Shown: positions 1 through 8,692, numbered from the stretch's first letter. The stretch: DNA of 16,863 bases from Tardiphaga sp. (GCA_028290325.1 JAQGJY010000308.1:1-16863), one strand, 5' to 3'. The notes: generated from the letters alone by a model not told the origin. A program made the numbers and translations.

Positions 1-43
1 CCTCGCACTTTTCTGTTGATCCGCTTCGGCGTATTCCTAGCGC

Positions 44-2167
44 ATGGCCAAGACAGCGACCCCCACCGCCGACCTCTCCACCCTCACCAAGGCGAAAGCC
101 AAGGTCGAGCTCAAGCGCCTGGCGCTGACGATCGAGAGCCACAACAAAAAATACTATCAGGACGACGCGCCGTCGATTTCCGACGCCGAGTACGACGCAT
201 TGCGCCAGCGCATCGTCGCGATCGAGGAGAAATTCCCCGACCTCGTCGCGCGGGATTCCCCGACCCAGACCGTCGGCGCGGCGCCCGCGCGCGGTTTCGC
301 CAAGGTCCAGCACGCGGTGCCGATGCTGTCGCTGGGCAACGCCTTCAGCGCCGAGGATGTGGCGGAATTCGTCGGCCGCGTTCGACGTTTCCTGAAGCGC
401 GACGCCGATGAATTTCCGGCCATCGTCGCCGAGCCGAAGATCGACGGCCTGTCGCTGTCGCTGCGTTACGAATTGGGCAAGCTGGTCAAGGCCGCGACGC
501 GCGGCGACGGCTTCACCGGCGAGGATGTCACCGCCAACGCCAGAACTTTGAAGGAAATTCCCAACCAACTCGCGGGCACGACCATTCCCGACGCCTGCGA
601 AATTCGCGGCGAGGTCTATATGCTCAAGAGCGATTTCCTCGCGCTCAATCAAAAGCAGGAGGAAACCGGCGACACCGTCTTCGCCAATCCGCGCAACTCC
701 GCCGCGGGGTCGTTGCGTCAGAAGGACGTGACGATCACGGCCTCGCGGCCGCTGAAATTCTTCGCCTATGCGTGGGGCGAGATGAGCGATTTACCGAGCG
801 ACACCCAGCACGGCATGTTGGCGTGGCTCGACAAAGCGGGGTTCTCGGTCAACCCGCTGATCAAGCTTTGCAGATCGGTCGATGACGTGCTCGAATTCTA
901 TAATTCGATCGGCGAGCAACGCGCCGCGCTCGGCTACGACATCGACGGCGTGGTGTACAAGGTCGATCGGCTCGACTGGCAGGAACGCCTCGGCTTCGCG
1001 GGCCGCGCGCCGCGATGGGCGATCGCGCATAAATTCGCGGCCGAGCAGGCCACCACCATTCTGGAAAAAATCGAGATTCAGGTCGGCCGCACCGGCGCGC
1101 TGACGCCGGTGGCGCGATTGCAGCCGATCACGGTCGGCGGCGTCGTGGTGCAGAATGCGACATTGCACAATGCCGACGAGATCGCGCGCAAGGATATTCG
1201 CGAAGGCGACACGGTCGTCATCCAGCGCGCCGGTGACGTCATTCCGCAGATCGTCAGCGTGGTCATCGAGAAGCGGCCGGCCACTGCGCGGCCTTACGAC
1301 TTTCCCGATAAATGTCCGCGCTGCGGCAGCCATGTCGCGAGCGAGGAGGGCGAGGTCGTCCGCCGCTGCACCGGCGGATTGATCTGTCCGGCGCAGGCCG
1401 TCGAGAAGCTGAAGCATTTTGTCTCGCGTCTGGCCTTCGACATCGATGGCCTCGGTGACAAGCAGATTCAGGAGTTCTACGACGACGGCCTTGTGATGCA
1501 TCCGGTCGATATTTTCACGTTGGAGCGACGCGACGCGCGATCCGCGAAGAAACTCGCCGATCGCGAAGGCTATGGCGAGACCTCGGTGCGTAACCTGTTC
1601 GCGGCGATCGACGACCGCCGCAAGATCGAGCTCAATCGTCTGATCTTCGCGCTCGGCATTCGCCATATCGGCGAGGGCAACGCGAAATTGCTGGCGCGGC
1701 ATTACGGCACCATGAATGCGTTTCGCGACGCGATGCTGGCTGCGGCGGCGGGGAAGACCGCCGAAGGCAATACGTCCGAGGCCTATCAGGATCTGAACGA
1801 CATCGACGGCGTCGGCGATATCGTCGCGGAGGCCTTGGTCGAGTTCTTCGCCGAGCCGCGCAACGTCATCGCGCTCAATGACTTGATCGGTGAGTTGGAA
1901 GAGGTGATCCCGGTCGCGCAGCCAGCGGGCCAGTCACCGGTGTCGGGCAAGACCGTGGTCTTCACGGGCTCACTGGAAAAGTTCACCCGCGACGAAGCCA
2001 AGGCCCGCGCGGAGCGTCTCGGGGCCAAGGTCGCGGGTTCGGTGTCGAAAAAAACCGACTACGTCGTCGCCGGCGACGACGCTGGTTCGAAGTTGAAGAA
2101 AGCGCGCGACCTTGGCGTCGCAGTGCTGACGGAAGATGAATGGCTCGCGATGATCGAGGGGACGTAG
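44..2167 (+). CDS. ligA: NAD+-dependent DNA ligase LigA
   Basis: LigA seals nicks in duplex DNA in the cytoplasm during replication and repair, using NAD+ to form a ligase-AMP intermediate. The 707-residue length is normal for the family. The adenylation motif KIDG is visible with the nucleophilic lysine at about residue 132, preceded by AEP. The nucleotidyltransferase and OB regions follow. A four-cysteine zinc finger lies at C424, C427, C442 and C448. Helix-hairpin-helix repeats come next (for example the IDGVGDIVAEALVEFF stretch). A C-terminal BRCT domain runs from about residue 632 to 705 (GKTVVFTGSLEKFTR onward). The ATG at 44 fits the family N-terminus, although no clear Shine-Dalgarno sequence is seen in the 43 bases before it. 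The stop is TAG. It converges with the downstream MFS gene across a 44-bp gap. Identification is firm. Confidence 0.98.
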   Translation: MAKTATPTADLSTLTKAKAKVELKRLALTIESHNKKYYQDDAPSISDAEYDALRQRIVAIEEKFPDLVARDSPTQTVGAAPARGFAKVQHAVPMLSLGNAFSAEDVAEFVGRVRRFLKRDADEFPAIVAEPKIDGLSLSLRYELGKLVKAATRGDGFTGEDVTANARTLKEIPNQLAGTTIPDACEIRGEVYMLKSDFLALNQKQEETGDTVFANPRNSAAGSLRQKDVTITASRPLKFFAYAWGEMSDLPSDTQHGMLAWLDKAGFSVNPLIKLCRSVDDVLEFYNSIGEQRAALGYDIDGVVYKVDRLDWQERLGFAGRAPRWAIAHKFAAEQATTILEKIEIQVGRTGALTPVARLQPITVGGVVVQNATLHNADEIARKDIREGDTVVIQRAGDVIPQIVSVVIEKRPATARPYDFPDKCPRCGSHVASEEGEVVRRCTGGLICPAQAVEKLKHFVSRLAFDIDGLGDKQIQEFYDDGLVMHPVDIFTLERRDARSAKKLADREGYGETSVRNLFAAIDDRRKIELNRLIFALGIRHIGEGNAKLLARHYGTMNAFRDAMLAAAAGKTAEGNTSEAYQDLNDIDGVGDIVAEALVEFFAEPRNVIALNDLIGELEEVIPVAQPAGQSPVSGKTVVFTGSLEKFTRDEAKARAERLGAKVAGSVSKKTDYVVAGDDAGSKLKKARDLGVAVLTEDEWLAMIEGT

Positions 2168-2181
2168 CCTGCTTTCTTTCC

Positions 2182-2208
2182 CTCTCCCACCAGTGGAGAG
2201 CGGGAGAG
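2182..2208. terminator. Short hairpin between convergent ligA and MFS genes
   Basis: CTCTCCC (2182-2188) pairs perfectly with GGGAGAG (2202-2208) around a 13-base loop. It lies between the stop codons of two convergent genes, so it could end transcription from both sides. There is no clear T-tract, and an alternative pairing with the GGAGAG at 2195-2200 is possible. The terminator role is inferred from position and symmetry only. Confidence 0.4.
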
Positions 2209-2211
2209 AGG

Positions 2212-3489
2212 TTACAACAACCCGGTGTCTTCCTTTTCCGCTTTCTCGATCAGTTCCTCGGTCGCCACGATCGCGCGGCGCGGCACCAGAAAGATCATCG
2301 ACGCCGCGCATAACAGCGACAGCGCGACGATCGCGATGTTGAGCGGCACGGTGGTCGCGAAATGACCGCCGAGATACGCGCCGAATTGCGAGCACAGCGA
2401 TCCAAATCCCATCTGCAGGAAGCCCATCGCGCCCGACGCGGTGCCGGCCGCTTCCGGGCGCACGCTGATCGCGCCGGCGGCGGAGTTCGACATCACGAAC
2501 GCATTGGCGAAGGTGATAAGCATATGCGTGATGAACAGCCATGACGGCACGGCGCTCAATCCCGCGACACCCCAGACCAGATTCAGCAGCGCGCCGGTGA
2601 ATTGCAAAGCGAGGCCGAACCAGATCAGTTTCTCGATCGAATGTTTCGGCGCGAAGCGCACGCAGAACAGATTGCCGGTGAGATAAGCAAGCCCCGATGT
2701 CGCGAACCATGCGCCGTATTCGGCGCTGGAGCGGCCCATCTGGGTGACGACGACATAAGGCCCGCCGCCCGCGAAGGTGAAGATGATCGACGACGCCAGC
2801 ACCTGACACAGCACGTAGCCGACGAAGGCGCGGCTGCGGATCAGGCTTGAGACGTCGGCCCGGAAGCCGCTGCCCACATGACCCTGGTCGAAGCGCCGCG
2901 TCTCCGGCAACGCCAGCGCGATCATCAGGGTCACGACGATGGCGGCGGCCGTCAGCACGTAGAAGATCGCGCGCCAGCCGAACGTCGTCTCGATCAGCCC
3001 GCCGATCAGTGGCGACAGCATCTGCACGATCATCATCACGGCAATGACCAGCGCGATCATCGCGCCGACTTTGTCGCGCGAGTAGAGATCGCGCACGATG
3101 GCCCGGCTGATCACCATGCCGGTGGCGCCGCCAAGCGCTTGCAGGAAGCGCGCGACGATCAGTTGCGGCAGGGTTTGCGCGACGATGCAGCCGATGCTGG
3201 CGATCACCATCAAGCTCAGCCCGGCGAGCAGCACCGGGCGACGGCCGAAGCGATCCGACAGCGGCCCCATCACGAGTTGCGAGACCGCAAGACCGACCAT
3301 GAACAGCGACACGGTCATCTGCGCGATGCCGATGTCGCTGTCGAAGGTCGCCACCAGAATCGGCAACGCCGGCACCAGCATGTACAGCGCGATCGGCGCG
3401 ACGCCGGTCATCGCCACCAGCAGCATCAGCGTCATGCGCGTGACGGGAGGTGTCGCATGGGCTGCGCTGTCGGGCGTATGGCCGGTCAA
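2212..3489 (-). CDS. Bcr/CflA-family MFS multidrug efflux transporter
   Basis: An inner-membrane proton-driven exporter of the major facilitator superfamily, drug:H+ antiporter type with 12 expected helices. The 425-residue length is slightly above the usual 390-410 because of a hydrophilic N-terminal extension. The family's loop 2-3 motif A is clear as GPLSDRFGRRP at residues 75-85, and the first helix ends in APIALYMLVPALP, typical of Bcr/CflA proteins. Many hydrophobic segments follow to the end. The start is uncertain. The listed one is a TTG at 3489; no ATG lies between it and the upstream in-frame stop at 3529-3531. The next candidate is the ATG at 3435 (residue 19), just before the first helix. 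Neither has a good ribosome-binding site. It lies downstream of the aminopeptidase P gene on the same strand. The substrate cannot be predicted. Confidence 0.93.
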   Translation of the reverse strand: MTGHTPDSAAHATPPVTRMTLMLLVAMTGVAPIALYMLVPALPILVATFDSDIGIAQMTVSLFMVGLAVSQLVMGPLSDRFGRRPVLLAGLSLMVIASIGCIVAQTLPQLIVARFLQALGGATGMVISRAIVRDLYSRDKVGAMIALVIAVMMIVQMLSPLIGGLIETTFGWRAIFYVLTAAAIVVTLMIALALPETRRFDQGHVGSGFRADVSSLIRSRAFVGYVLCQVLASSIIFTFAGGGPYVVVTQMGRSSAEYGAWFATSGLAYLTGNLFCVRFAPKHSIEKLIWFGLALQFTGALLNLVWGVAGLSAVPSWLFITHMLITFANAFVMSNSAAGAISVRPEAAGTASGAMGFLQMGFGSLCSQFGAYLGGHFATTVPLNIAIVALSLLCAASMIFLVPRRAIVATEELIEKAEKEDTGLL

Positions 3490-3564
3490 AAGGTTGGTGC
3501 GCTTTCTTTTCTTGTTGTTGAGGCGGACTTAAGACGACGCGCTTGTGTCCATCGGCCCCCCTCG

Positions 3565-3580
3565 CGATGCTCTCGCATCG
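3565..3580. terminator. Weak hairpin after aminopeptidase P
   Basis: CGATGC (3565-3570) and GCATCG (3575-3580) form a 6-bp stem with a four-base loop, about 45 bases downstream of the aminopeptidase P stop codon on the minus strand. There is no U-tract. It could weakly end transcription before the MFS gene or be chance. The rest of the 135-bp gap 3490-3624 shows nothing else I can name. Confidence 0.2.
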
Positions 3581-3624
3581 TGTGGTCGGAAAGGGCTCGC
3601 AGAACGCCAGCGCATCGAATTTCG

Positions 3625-5457
3625 TCAACGCACCAAAACCGCCGTCGCCGCATCGAGCCATACTTTAGTGGCTTCGTCATCCAGCAAAGGGCGCACCTCG
3701 CGCCTCACGCGCGCATGGTAGTCATTCAGCCAACGCAACTCGTCATCGGAGAGTTGCGCCAGATCGATGAGCCGGCGATCGATCGGCGCCAGCGTCAGCG
3801 CCTCGAAGCCATTCATTGGCTTGTCCGCGCCATCGATCTGGCGCGCGACGACCAGTTCGAGGTTTTCGATGCGGATGCCGAAGGCGTTGGTCTTGTAGTA
3901 GCCGGGCTCGTTCGACAGGATCATGCCGCGCTGCAACGCCACGGTGCCGAGCTTGGAGATGCGCGCCGGACCCTCATGGACCGACAGATAGCTGCCGACG
4001 CCGTGGCCGGTGCCGTGCTCGAAATCGAGACCGGCCTGCCACAGAAATTGCCGCGCGAAACTATCGAGCTGCGCGCCCGTGGTGCCGTCGGGAAACACCG
4101 CCGCGGCGATCGCGATATGGCCGCGCAGCACGCGGGTGAAGCGGTCGCGCATCTCCGCGGTCGGTTCGCCGATCGCGATCGTGCGCGTGACGTCCGTGGT
4201 GCCGTCCTCGAATTGCGCGCCGGAATCGATCAGCAACACGTCGCCGAGCGCGATACGGCGGTTGGATTTGCGCGTCACGCGGTAATGCACGATCGCGCCG
4301 TTCGGCCCGGTGCCGGCGATCGTCGGAAACGACACGTCTTTCAGCGCGCCAGTGTCGCGGCGGAAACTTTCCAGCGCCTCGACGGTGTCGATCTCGAACA
4401 GCCCGCCTTTCGGCGCCTCGCGGTCGATCCAGGCGAGAAACTTCGCCAGCGCGACGGCGTCGCGACGATGCGCGACGCGCGTGCCGCGGATTTCGGTTTC
4501 GTTCTTCACGGCCTTGAGCAGCGCCACCGGATCGGCGCCGCGCAGCGCGGTGCCGCCATTGTCCTGGATGAGTCGCGTCAGCGCGTCGGCGGCGGTCGCA
4601 TTGTCGAGCGCGATGGTCGCGCCGGCTTTCGCGAGCTCGGTCAATGATGGCGCCAGCGCGTCCGGCTCGCGGACATCCGCGCTCTGTTCGAGATGGTCAC
4701 GCGCCGCGTTCGACAGCTTGCGGCCATCGATGAAGATCGTCGGCCGACCGTCTTTCGGAACCAGCGCATAGGATAACGGCAGCGGCGTATGCGAGACATC
4801 CGCGCCGCGAATGTTGAACGTCCACGCCACCGCGTGGGAATCCGACAGCACCAGCGCGTCCGCGCCGAGTTTCACGACCTCCGCGACGATGCGCGCGAGC
4901 TTGCTCGCTTCATCCTCGCCGGCGAATTCGGCGGCGTGGATCGACACCGGCCCGAGCGGCGGCAAGGGGCGTTCGGTCCATACCGCGTCGAGCGGGTGGC
5001 TTTCGACCGCCACCAGCTCGGCGCCGGCCTTCGCGCAGGCCGCGCTCAACTTTTCCGCTGCCGAAGATGTGTGCAGCCACGGATCAAATCCGAGGCGGTC
5101 GCCAGCCTTTAGGTGCGCGGAGAGCCACGTCTCGGGTGGCGGATCGATCAGCGACGCCACCGTCCAGGCCTTGTCATCGACCTGGCGCGCCGCCTGGATC
5201 GTATAGCGGCCGTCCACGAACACGGCCGCTTCGTGCAGCAGCACGACCGCCATCCCGGCTGATCCGGTGAAGCCGGTCAGCCACGCCAGCCGCTCCTCGG
5301 ACGGCGCGACATATTCGTTTTGTTGCTGATCGGCGCGGGGAATCACGAACCCGGTCAGCCTCCGCCGCAGCAATTCCTCGCGAAACGCGGCGAGCCGGGC
5401 GGTGAGGGCGATGCCGCCTTCCGGGTCCTCGAATGTCTGGAAAAGCGCTTCGAACAT
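3625..5457 (-). CDS. Xaa-Pro aminopeptidase (aminopeptidase P, family M24B)
   Basis: A dinuclear metallopeptidase that removes N-terminal residues preceding proline, expected in the cytoplasm. The 610-residue protein has the long three-part architecture: two creatinase-like N-terminal domains (about residues 15-320), then the pita-bread catalytic domain (about 325-545) and a C-terminal tail. All five metal ligands can be placed: D411 (LLIDSGAQ), D422 (TTDVTRT), H485 (HGTGHGVGS), E517 (SNEPGYY) and E531 (RIENLEL). Supporting histidines are H391 (IVHYRV) and H494 (SVHEGP). The ATG at 5457 has a GAGGA ribosome-binding site at 5467-5471, nine bases upstream. The pita-bread core is complete with no missing residues. 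The family call is firm; pepP as a gene name is plausible but is used loosely for shorter proteins, so I leave it out. Confidence 0.96.
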   Translation of the reverse strand: MFEALFQTFEDPEGGIALTARLAAFREELLRRRLTGFVIPRADQQQNEYVAPSEERLAWLTGFTGSAGMAVVLLHEAAVFVDGRYTIQAARQVDDKAWTVASLIDPPPETWLSAHLKAGDRLGFDPWLHTSSAAEKLSAACAKAGAELVAVESHPLDAVWTERPLPPLGPVSIHAAEFAGEDEASKLARIVAEVVKLGADALVLSDSHAVAWTFNIRGADVSHTPLPLSYALVPKDGRPTIFIDGRKLSNAARDHLEQSADVREPDALAPSLTELAKAGATIALDNATAADALTRLIQDNGGTALRGADPVALLKAVKNETEIRGTRVAHRRDAVALAKFLAWIDREAPKGGLFEIDTVEALESFRRDTGALKDVSFPTIAGTGPNGAIVHYRVTRKSNRRIALGDVLLIDSGAQFEDGTTDVTRTIAIGEPTAEMRDRFTRVLRGHIAIAAAVFPDGTTGAQLDSFARQFLWQAGLDFEHGTGHGVGSYLSVHEGPARISKLGTVALQRGMILSNEPGYYKTNAFGIRIENLELVVARQIDGADKPMNGFEALTLAPIDRRLIDLAQLSDDELRWLNDYHARVRREVRPLLDDEATKVWLDAATAVLVR

Positions 5458-5504
5458 GTCTCACGATCCTCGAATGACGGCGTCTCTGGGTGCAACGTGC
5501 TGCG

Positions 5505-5532
5505 TTGCGGCATCAATGGCATGGTCTATGCT
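5505..5532 (+). promoter_or_regulatory. Weak sigma70-like promoter candidate for small gene
   Basis: TTGCGG (5505-5510) and TATGCT (5527-5532) are separated by 16 bases and point toward the small gene at 5655. They match the consensus at three and four of six positions, so this is weak evidence. The long leader would contain the hairpin at 5544-5559. Confidence 0.22.
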
Positions 5533-5543
5533 TGAGGCAAAGT

Positions 5544-5559
5544 GCCCACCTCCGTGGGC
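5544..5559 (+). other. Perfect GC-rich hairpin in leader region
   Basis: GCCCAC (5544-5549) pairs perfectly with GTGGGC (5554-5559) across the tetraloop CTCC. It lies about 95 bases upstream of the small gene at 5655 and 85 bases upstream of the aminopeptidase P start on the other strand. The function is unknown. It is the clearest structure in the 197-bp divergent gap 5458-5654. Confidence 0.3.
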
Positions 5560-5654
5560 CTCCGGAACGAGCTGTCGTGGCCAGCCAATCCACCGCGCAG
5601 GGAACTCCGGGAAGACCATCACCGTGTTTCAACTCAACGAAGAGGGGATGCACC

Positions 5655-5864
5655 ATGCCTGCTTTTACGTTCGAGAAAATTTCGTCACCCGCCCGCGCCT
5701 CGACCGAGTCCGCCACCATCAACGGCAATTCCCAACACGACACTGGTAAACGCTCGCGCGGTCTCATCGCCGGTATGCTGGATCGTTTCACCGCCGCCCG
5801 CATCGCGCGCGAGGAGAATGACCAGACTTCAACCCCGCCGCACAAACGCCCGCCGCCGGATTGA
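5655..5864 (+). CDS. Small hypothetical protein (69 aa)
   Basis: A 69-residue protein starting MPAFTFEKISSPAR and ending in a proline- and lysine-rich tail. I do not know its function. It has no signal peptide, membrane segment or cysteine. The middle, around RGLIAGMLDRFTAARIAREEND, looks able to form an amphipathic helix, and both ends look disordered. From memory, similarly short MPAFTFEK-type proteins are annotated as hypothetical in Bradyrhizobium relatives. The start at 5655 is well supported by GAGGGG at 5642-5647, seven bases upstream. This reading frame is open further upstream, and an out-of-frame ATG at 5648 lies closer to the ribosome-binding site, but neither gives a better start. 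It ends 16 bases before the convergent prmA stop. Confidence 0.72.
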   Translation: MPAFTFEKISSPARASTESATINGNSQHDTGKRSRGLIAGMLDRFTAARIAREENDQTSTPPHKRPPPD

Positions 5865-5880
5865 CGGCGCCTCCCGATCC

Positions 5881-6774
5881 TCAGCCCGCGCGCTGCATCA
5901 ACAGGCTGCTCCAGCCATCAAGTTTCAGGTGACGGCGCAGCACCAGGCCACGATTGCGATAGGCGGCAATGACGCCGGTGGCATGAGGCAGCAGCAGGCC
6001 TGACAGAATGACGAGCCCCGATGGAGCGAGCTGTCGCGACATCGGGGTCGCCAGCGCCTTCAGCGGATTGGCGAGAATGTTCGCCAGCACCAGATCGAAC
6101 GGTGCCCGGGCGGCGAAATGCGGCGCGGAAAATCCGGTCGCGCAGATCGAATCCACAAGATTGCCGACACCATTCAGCCTGGCATTGTCACGCGCGACCT
6201 CCGCCGCGCGCGGGTCGATGTCGCTGGCCAATACGTTGATGCGAAGCGCCTTGGCGGCGGCGATGGCGAGCACGCCGGTGCCGGAGCCGAGATCGAGCAC
6301 GCGGCGCGGCCGATACGCGCGCAGCACCTCGTCGAGCAGCATCAGACATCCGCGCGTCGTGCCGTGATGGCCGGTGCCGAAGGCCAACGCCGCCTCGATC
6401 TCGATGCCGATTTTATTCAGTGGGATCCTGTCGCGATCATGTTGGCCGTGGACGACGAAGCGTCCGGCGCGAACCGGCGCCAGCCCGTCGAGGCTGGATT
6501 TGACCCAGTCGGTGGCCGCGATGGTGTCGAACACGAGGGTCGCCGCGGCGGCATCACCAGCCGCGAGCGTGACGAGGTTGTTCACCGCCTCCTGATCCGG
6601 CGCATGTTCGAAATGCACGGTGATGTCCCAGCGCCCGTCCGGCCGCTCGAAGGCCGCGATGGCGGTGTCGCCATCCGCGAAGGTTTCGGTCAGGACATCG
6701 ACGATGCCGCGCGCCGTGGCCTCGAGGCCGACGGCAAAGGTCGCGCGGGCGGTGGCGGGTGTGATGTCGGGCAT
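5881..6774 (-). CDS. prmA: Ribosomal protein L11 methyltransferase PrmA
   Basis: PrmA uses S-adenosylmethionine to trimethylate amino groups of ribosomal protein L11 in the cytoplasm. The 297-residue length matches the family. The N-terminal substrate-binding domain covers about residues 8-95. The linker carries the hallmark AFGTGHHGTT (131-140). The Rossmann methyltransferase fold follows, with motif I DLGSGTG (161-167), an acidic motif II (SDIDPRA, about 184-190) and the catalytic NILANPL (232-238). The ATG at 6774 fits the family N-terminus, although no good ribosome-binding site precedes it. A second ATG four bases upstream is out of frame. Nothing is missing. It faces the small hypothetical gene tail to tail. 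Confidence 0.96.
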   Translation of the reverse strand: MPDITPATARATFAVGLEATARGIVDVLTETFADGDTAIAAFERPDGRWDITVHFEHAPDQEAVNNLVTLAAGDAAAATLVFDTIAATDWVKSSLDGLAPVRAGRFVVHGQHDRDRIPLNKIGIEIEAALAFGTGHHGTTRGCLMLLDEVLRAYRPRRVLDLGSGTGVLAIAAAKALRINVLASDIDPRAAEVARDNARLNGVGNLVDSICATGFSAPHFAARAPFDLVLANILANPLKALATPMSRQLAPSGLVILSGLLLPHATGVIAAYRNRGLVLRRHLKLDGWSSLLMQRAG

Positions 6775-6881
6775 GCATGGGTCTCGGATGCGGGGTTATC
6801 CGCAGTCTATACAGGCTTTGCCCACAGGGTTGTCCACTGCCGGTGGATGGAATTTGGAGCTCAAGTTGGTCATGGCCGGTC

Positions 6882-6913
6882 GCGACAGGGCTTTGAGGAC
6901 GACGCCCTGTCGC
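6882..6913. terminator. Perfect 10-bp hairpin downstream of acyl-CoA synthetase
   Basis: GCGACAGGGC (6882-6891) pairs perfectly with GCCCTGTCGC (6904-6913) around a 12-base loop. It starts about 22 bases past the stop of the minus-strand acyl-CoA synthetase, the right place for a terminator of that gene. There is no U-tract, so it may instead be a barrier that stabilises the 3' end. The remainder of the gap 6775-6935 holds three degenerate DnaA-box-like 9-mers and nothing else recognisable. Confidence 0.5.
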
Positions 6914-6935
6914 TCCGCGCACTGAACGGATTTCC

Positions 6936-8513
6936 TCAATTCACCTGGCGGTCTTTGCCTTCCCAATACGGATCGCGCAGCGAGCGGCGCAGAATCTTGC
7001 CCGAGGCGTTGCGGGGCAGGGCCTCGATGAAATCCACCGATTTCGGCGTCTTGAAACCGGCGATGCGTTCGCGCGTGAATCGCATGATGTCGGTCGCGGA
7101 CGCCTGCTTGCCGGGCTTCATCACCACGACGGCCTTGACCGCCTCGCCCCATTGGTCGTCGGGCACGCCGACGACGGCGACCTCGGCGACATCCGGATGA
7201 TCGCAGATCGCGCTCTCGACCTCGGCGGGATAGATGTTCTCGCCGCCCGAGATGATCATGTCCTTGATGCGGTCGTGAATATAGAGGTAGCCGTCCTCGT
7301 CCATGTAACCGGCATCGCCGGTGCGCAGCCAGCCGTCCGGGCCGAGCGTCTTCGCGCTGGCCTCCGGCAGATTCCAGTAGCCGACCATGTTGGAGCCGGA
7401 GCGCGTCGCGATCTCGCCGACCGCGCGCGGCGGCAGCGGCTTGCCGTCGGCGTCGATGATCGCGAGTTCGATTCCGGGCAGCGCCTTACCGGCGGATTTC
7501 ATCCGCTCAAGGCCCTCGACGTGATCCTCCGGCGGCAGCGCCACGATGGTGCCGGTGGTCTCGGTCATGCCGTACATCTGCACGAAGCCGCAGCCGAACA
7601 CGGCGATGCATTCCTTCAACAGCGCGGCGGGAATCGGCGACGCGCCGTACAGCATGTATTTCAGCTTCGAGAAATCGACCTCCTTCGCGCGCGGCTGTCG
7701 CACCACGAATTGCATCGCGGCCGGCACCATGAAGAGCTTGGTGATGCCGAACTGCTCGAAGAAATCCAGCACCTTGGTCGCATCGAATTCGCGCGCGACG
7801 ACGCCCTTCGCGCCATGATAGAGGCCGGACAATCCCCAGCCGGAGCCGCCGATATGAAACACCGGCATCGCGACCAGCGAGACGTCCTCGTCCGTCCATT
7901 TATTCCAGTCGGGTTTGGTCTCCTGATTGGCGCCGACCAGCGACAGGAAATTCTTGTGCGCCAGCATCGCGCCCTTCGGCTTGCCGGTGGTGCCGGACGT
8001 ATAAAGCTGCAACGCGACATCGGTCGGCGCCAGCGTCACCATCGGATCGACATCGCTCTGCGCGTCGCGCCACCTGGTATAATCCTGCCACTCCGGCGCG
8101 CCGCCTTCGATGGTCATGAACACGCGGACGCTCGGCAACTGGCTTTGTAAACCGCGCAGCTGCTCGATGAATTCCGGCCCGACGAACACGACCGCCGCCT
8201 TGCAATCCTCGACGATGAAGGCGATCTCCGGCCCCGCCAGTCGCCAGTTCACCGGCGTCATCACGATCTTGGCTTTCACCGCGCCGAGCAGCAGTTCGAA
8301 ATAGGTGTCGCTGTTCTTGCCGAGATAAGCGACGCGCTCGTTCGGCTTGATGCCGAGCGCCGCAAGCCCGTTCGCGACCTGGCTGGTATGGCGATCGAAA
8401 TCGCCGAACGAGGTGCTGCGGCCTTCGAATACGAAACAGGTGGTGTCGGCCCGCGATGCGCCTTGCGCGCGCACCACGTCGGCCAGCGTCGCCGCGTCCT
8501 TGAGATCGGTCAT
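6936..8513 (-). CDS. Acyl-CoA synthetase (AMP-binding, fatty-acid/carboxylate CoA ligase)
   Basis: An adenylate-forming ligase that activates a carboxylic acid to its CoA thioester through an acyl-AMP intermediate, using ATP. The 525-residue length is typical. Visible motifs are the P-loop-like YTSGTTGKPKG (171-181), YGMTETTG, the hinge region WLRTGDAGYMDEDG and DRIKDMIISGGENIYPAEVE, and the C-terminal catalytic lysine in GKILRR (about K506). The ATG at 8513 is chosen because GGGAG sits at 8518-8522. A TTG at 8546 would add 11 residues but has no comparable site. It follows the SDR on the same strand with a repeat-containing 179-bp gap. Chain length and substrate class cannot be told from the sequence. 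The tail RDPYW is shared with the second synthetase here. Confidence 0.95.
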   Translation of the reverse strand: MTDLKDAATLADVVRAQGASRADTTCFVFEGRSTSFGDFDRHTSQVANGLAALGIKPNERVAYLGKNSDTYFELLLGAVKAKIVMTPVNWRLAGPEIAFIVEDCKAAVVFVGPEFIEQLRGLQSQLPSVRVFMTIEGGAPEWQDYTRWRDAQSDVDPMVTLAPTDVALQLYTSGTTGKPKGAMLAHKNFLSLVGANQETKPDWNKWTDEDVSLVAMPVFHIGGSGWGLSGLYHGAKGVVAREFDATKVLDFFEQFGITKLFMVPAAMQFVVRQPRAKEVDFSKLKYMLYGASPIPAALLKECIAVFGCGFVQMYGMTETTGTIVALPPEDHVEGLERMKSAGKALPGIELAIIDADGKPLPPRAVGEIATRSGSNMVGYWNLPEASAKTLGPDGWLRTGDAGYMDEDGYLYIHDRIKDMIISGGENIYPAEVESAICDHPDVAEVAVVGVPDDQWGEAVKAVVVMKPGKQASATDIMRFTRERIAGFKTPKSVDFIEALPRNASGKILRRSLRDPYWEGKDRQVN

Positions 8514-8602
8514 GTCACTCCCATAGCTTTTATTTGTTGGTGGCAAGTGTGGCGGGATCGGCGACGAATGACAAGTTGTTGAAAGCCATCACCCGGCGAC
8601 GC

Positions 8603-8684
8603 AATCCAGTCTTTACTGAGAAAGACTGGATTACTGGTCGCCTCCGGTCCGCGACAACGAAGGCCGGAGGTGCTCGCAATGACG
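8603..8684 (-). repeat. REP-like palindromic repeat, copy A
   Basis: Read on the minus strand, this begins with CGTCATTGCGAGC (8684-8672), eight bases after the SDR stop codon. Two hairpins follow: CCTCCGG/CCGGAGG (8641-8647 with 8664-8670) and a perfect 12-bp stem AATCCAGTCTTT/AAAGACTGGATT (8603-8614 with 8621-8632). The same pieces recur in the same order at 10477-10620. Such non-coding palindromic repeats are common between Bradyrhizobium-group genes. This copy could also end SDR transcription. Confidence 0.75.
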
Positions 8685-8692
8685 AACGGCGC

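Noticed and set aside
1970..3661. 563-codon minus-strand open frame across the MFS gene
   Set aside because: It overlaps the MFS frame and the end of ligA, is rich in Arg/Asp/Ala with no recognisable domain, and reads like an out-of-frame translation of GC-rich coding DNA.
2878..4647. 589-codon plus-strand open frame over the MFS gene and aminopeptidase P
   Set aside because: It is antisense to two well-identified genes; its His/Arg/Asp/Gln-rich composition is typical of a shadow frame.
8546..8546. TTG start for the first acyl-CoA synthetase
   Set aside because: The ATG at 8513 has a GGGAG site at good spacing and gives the usual family N-terminus.
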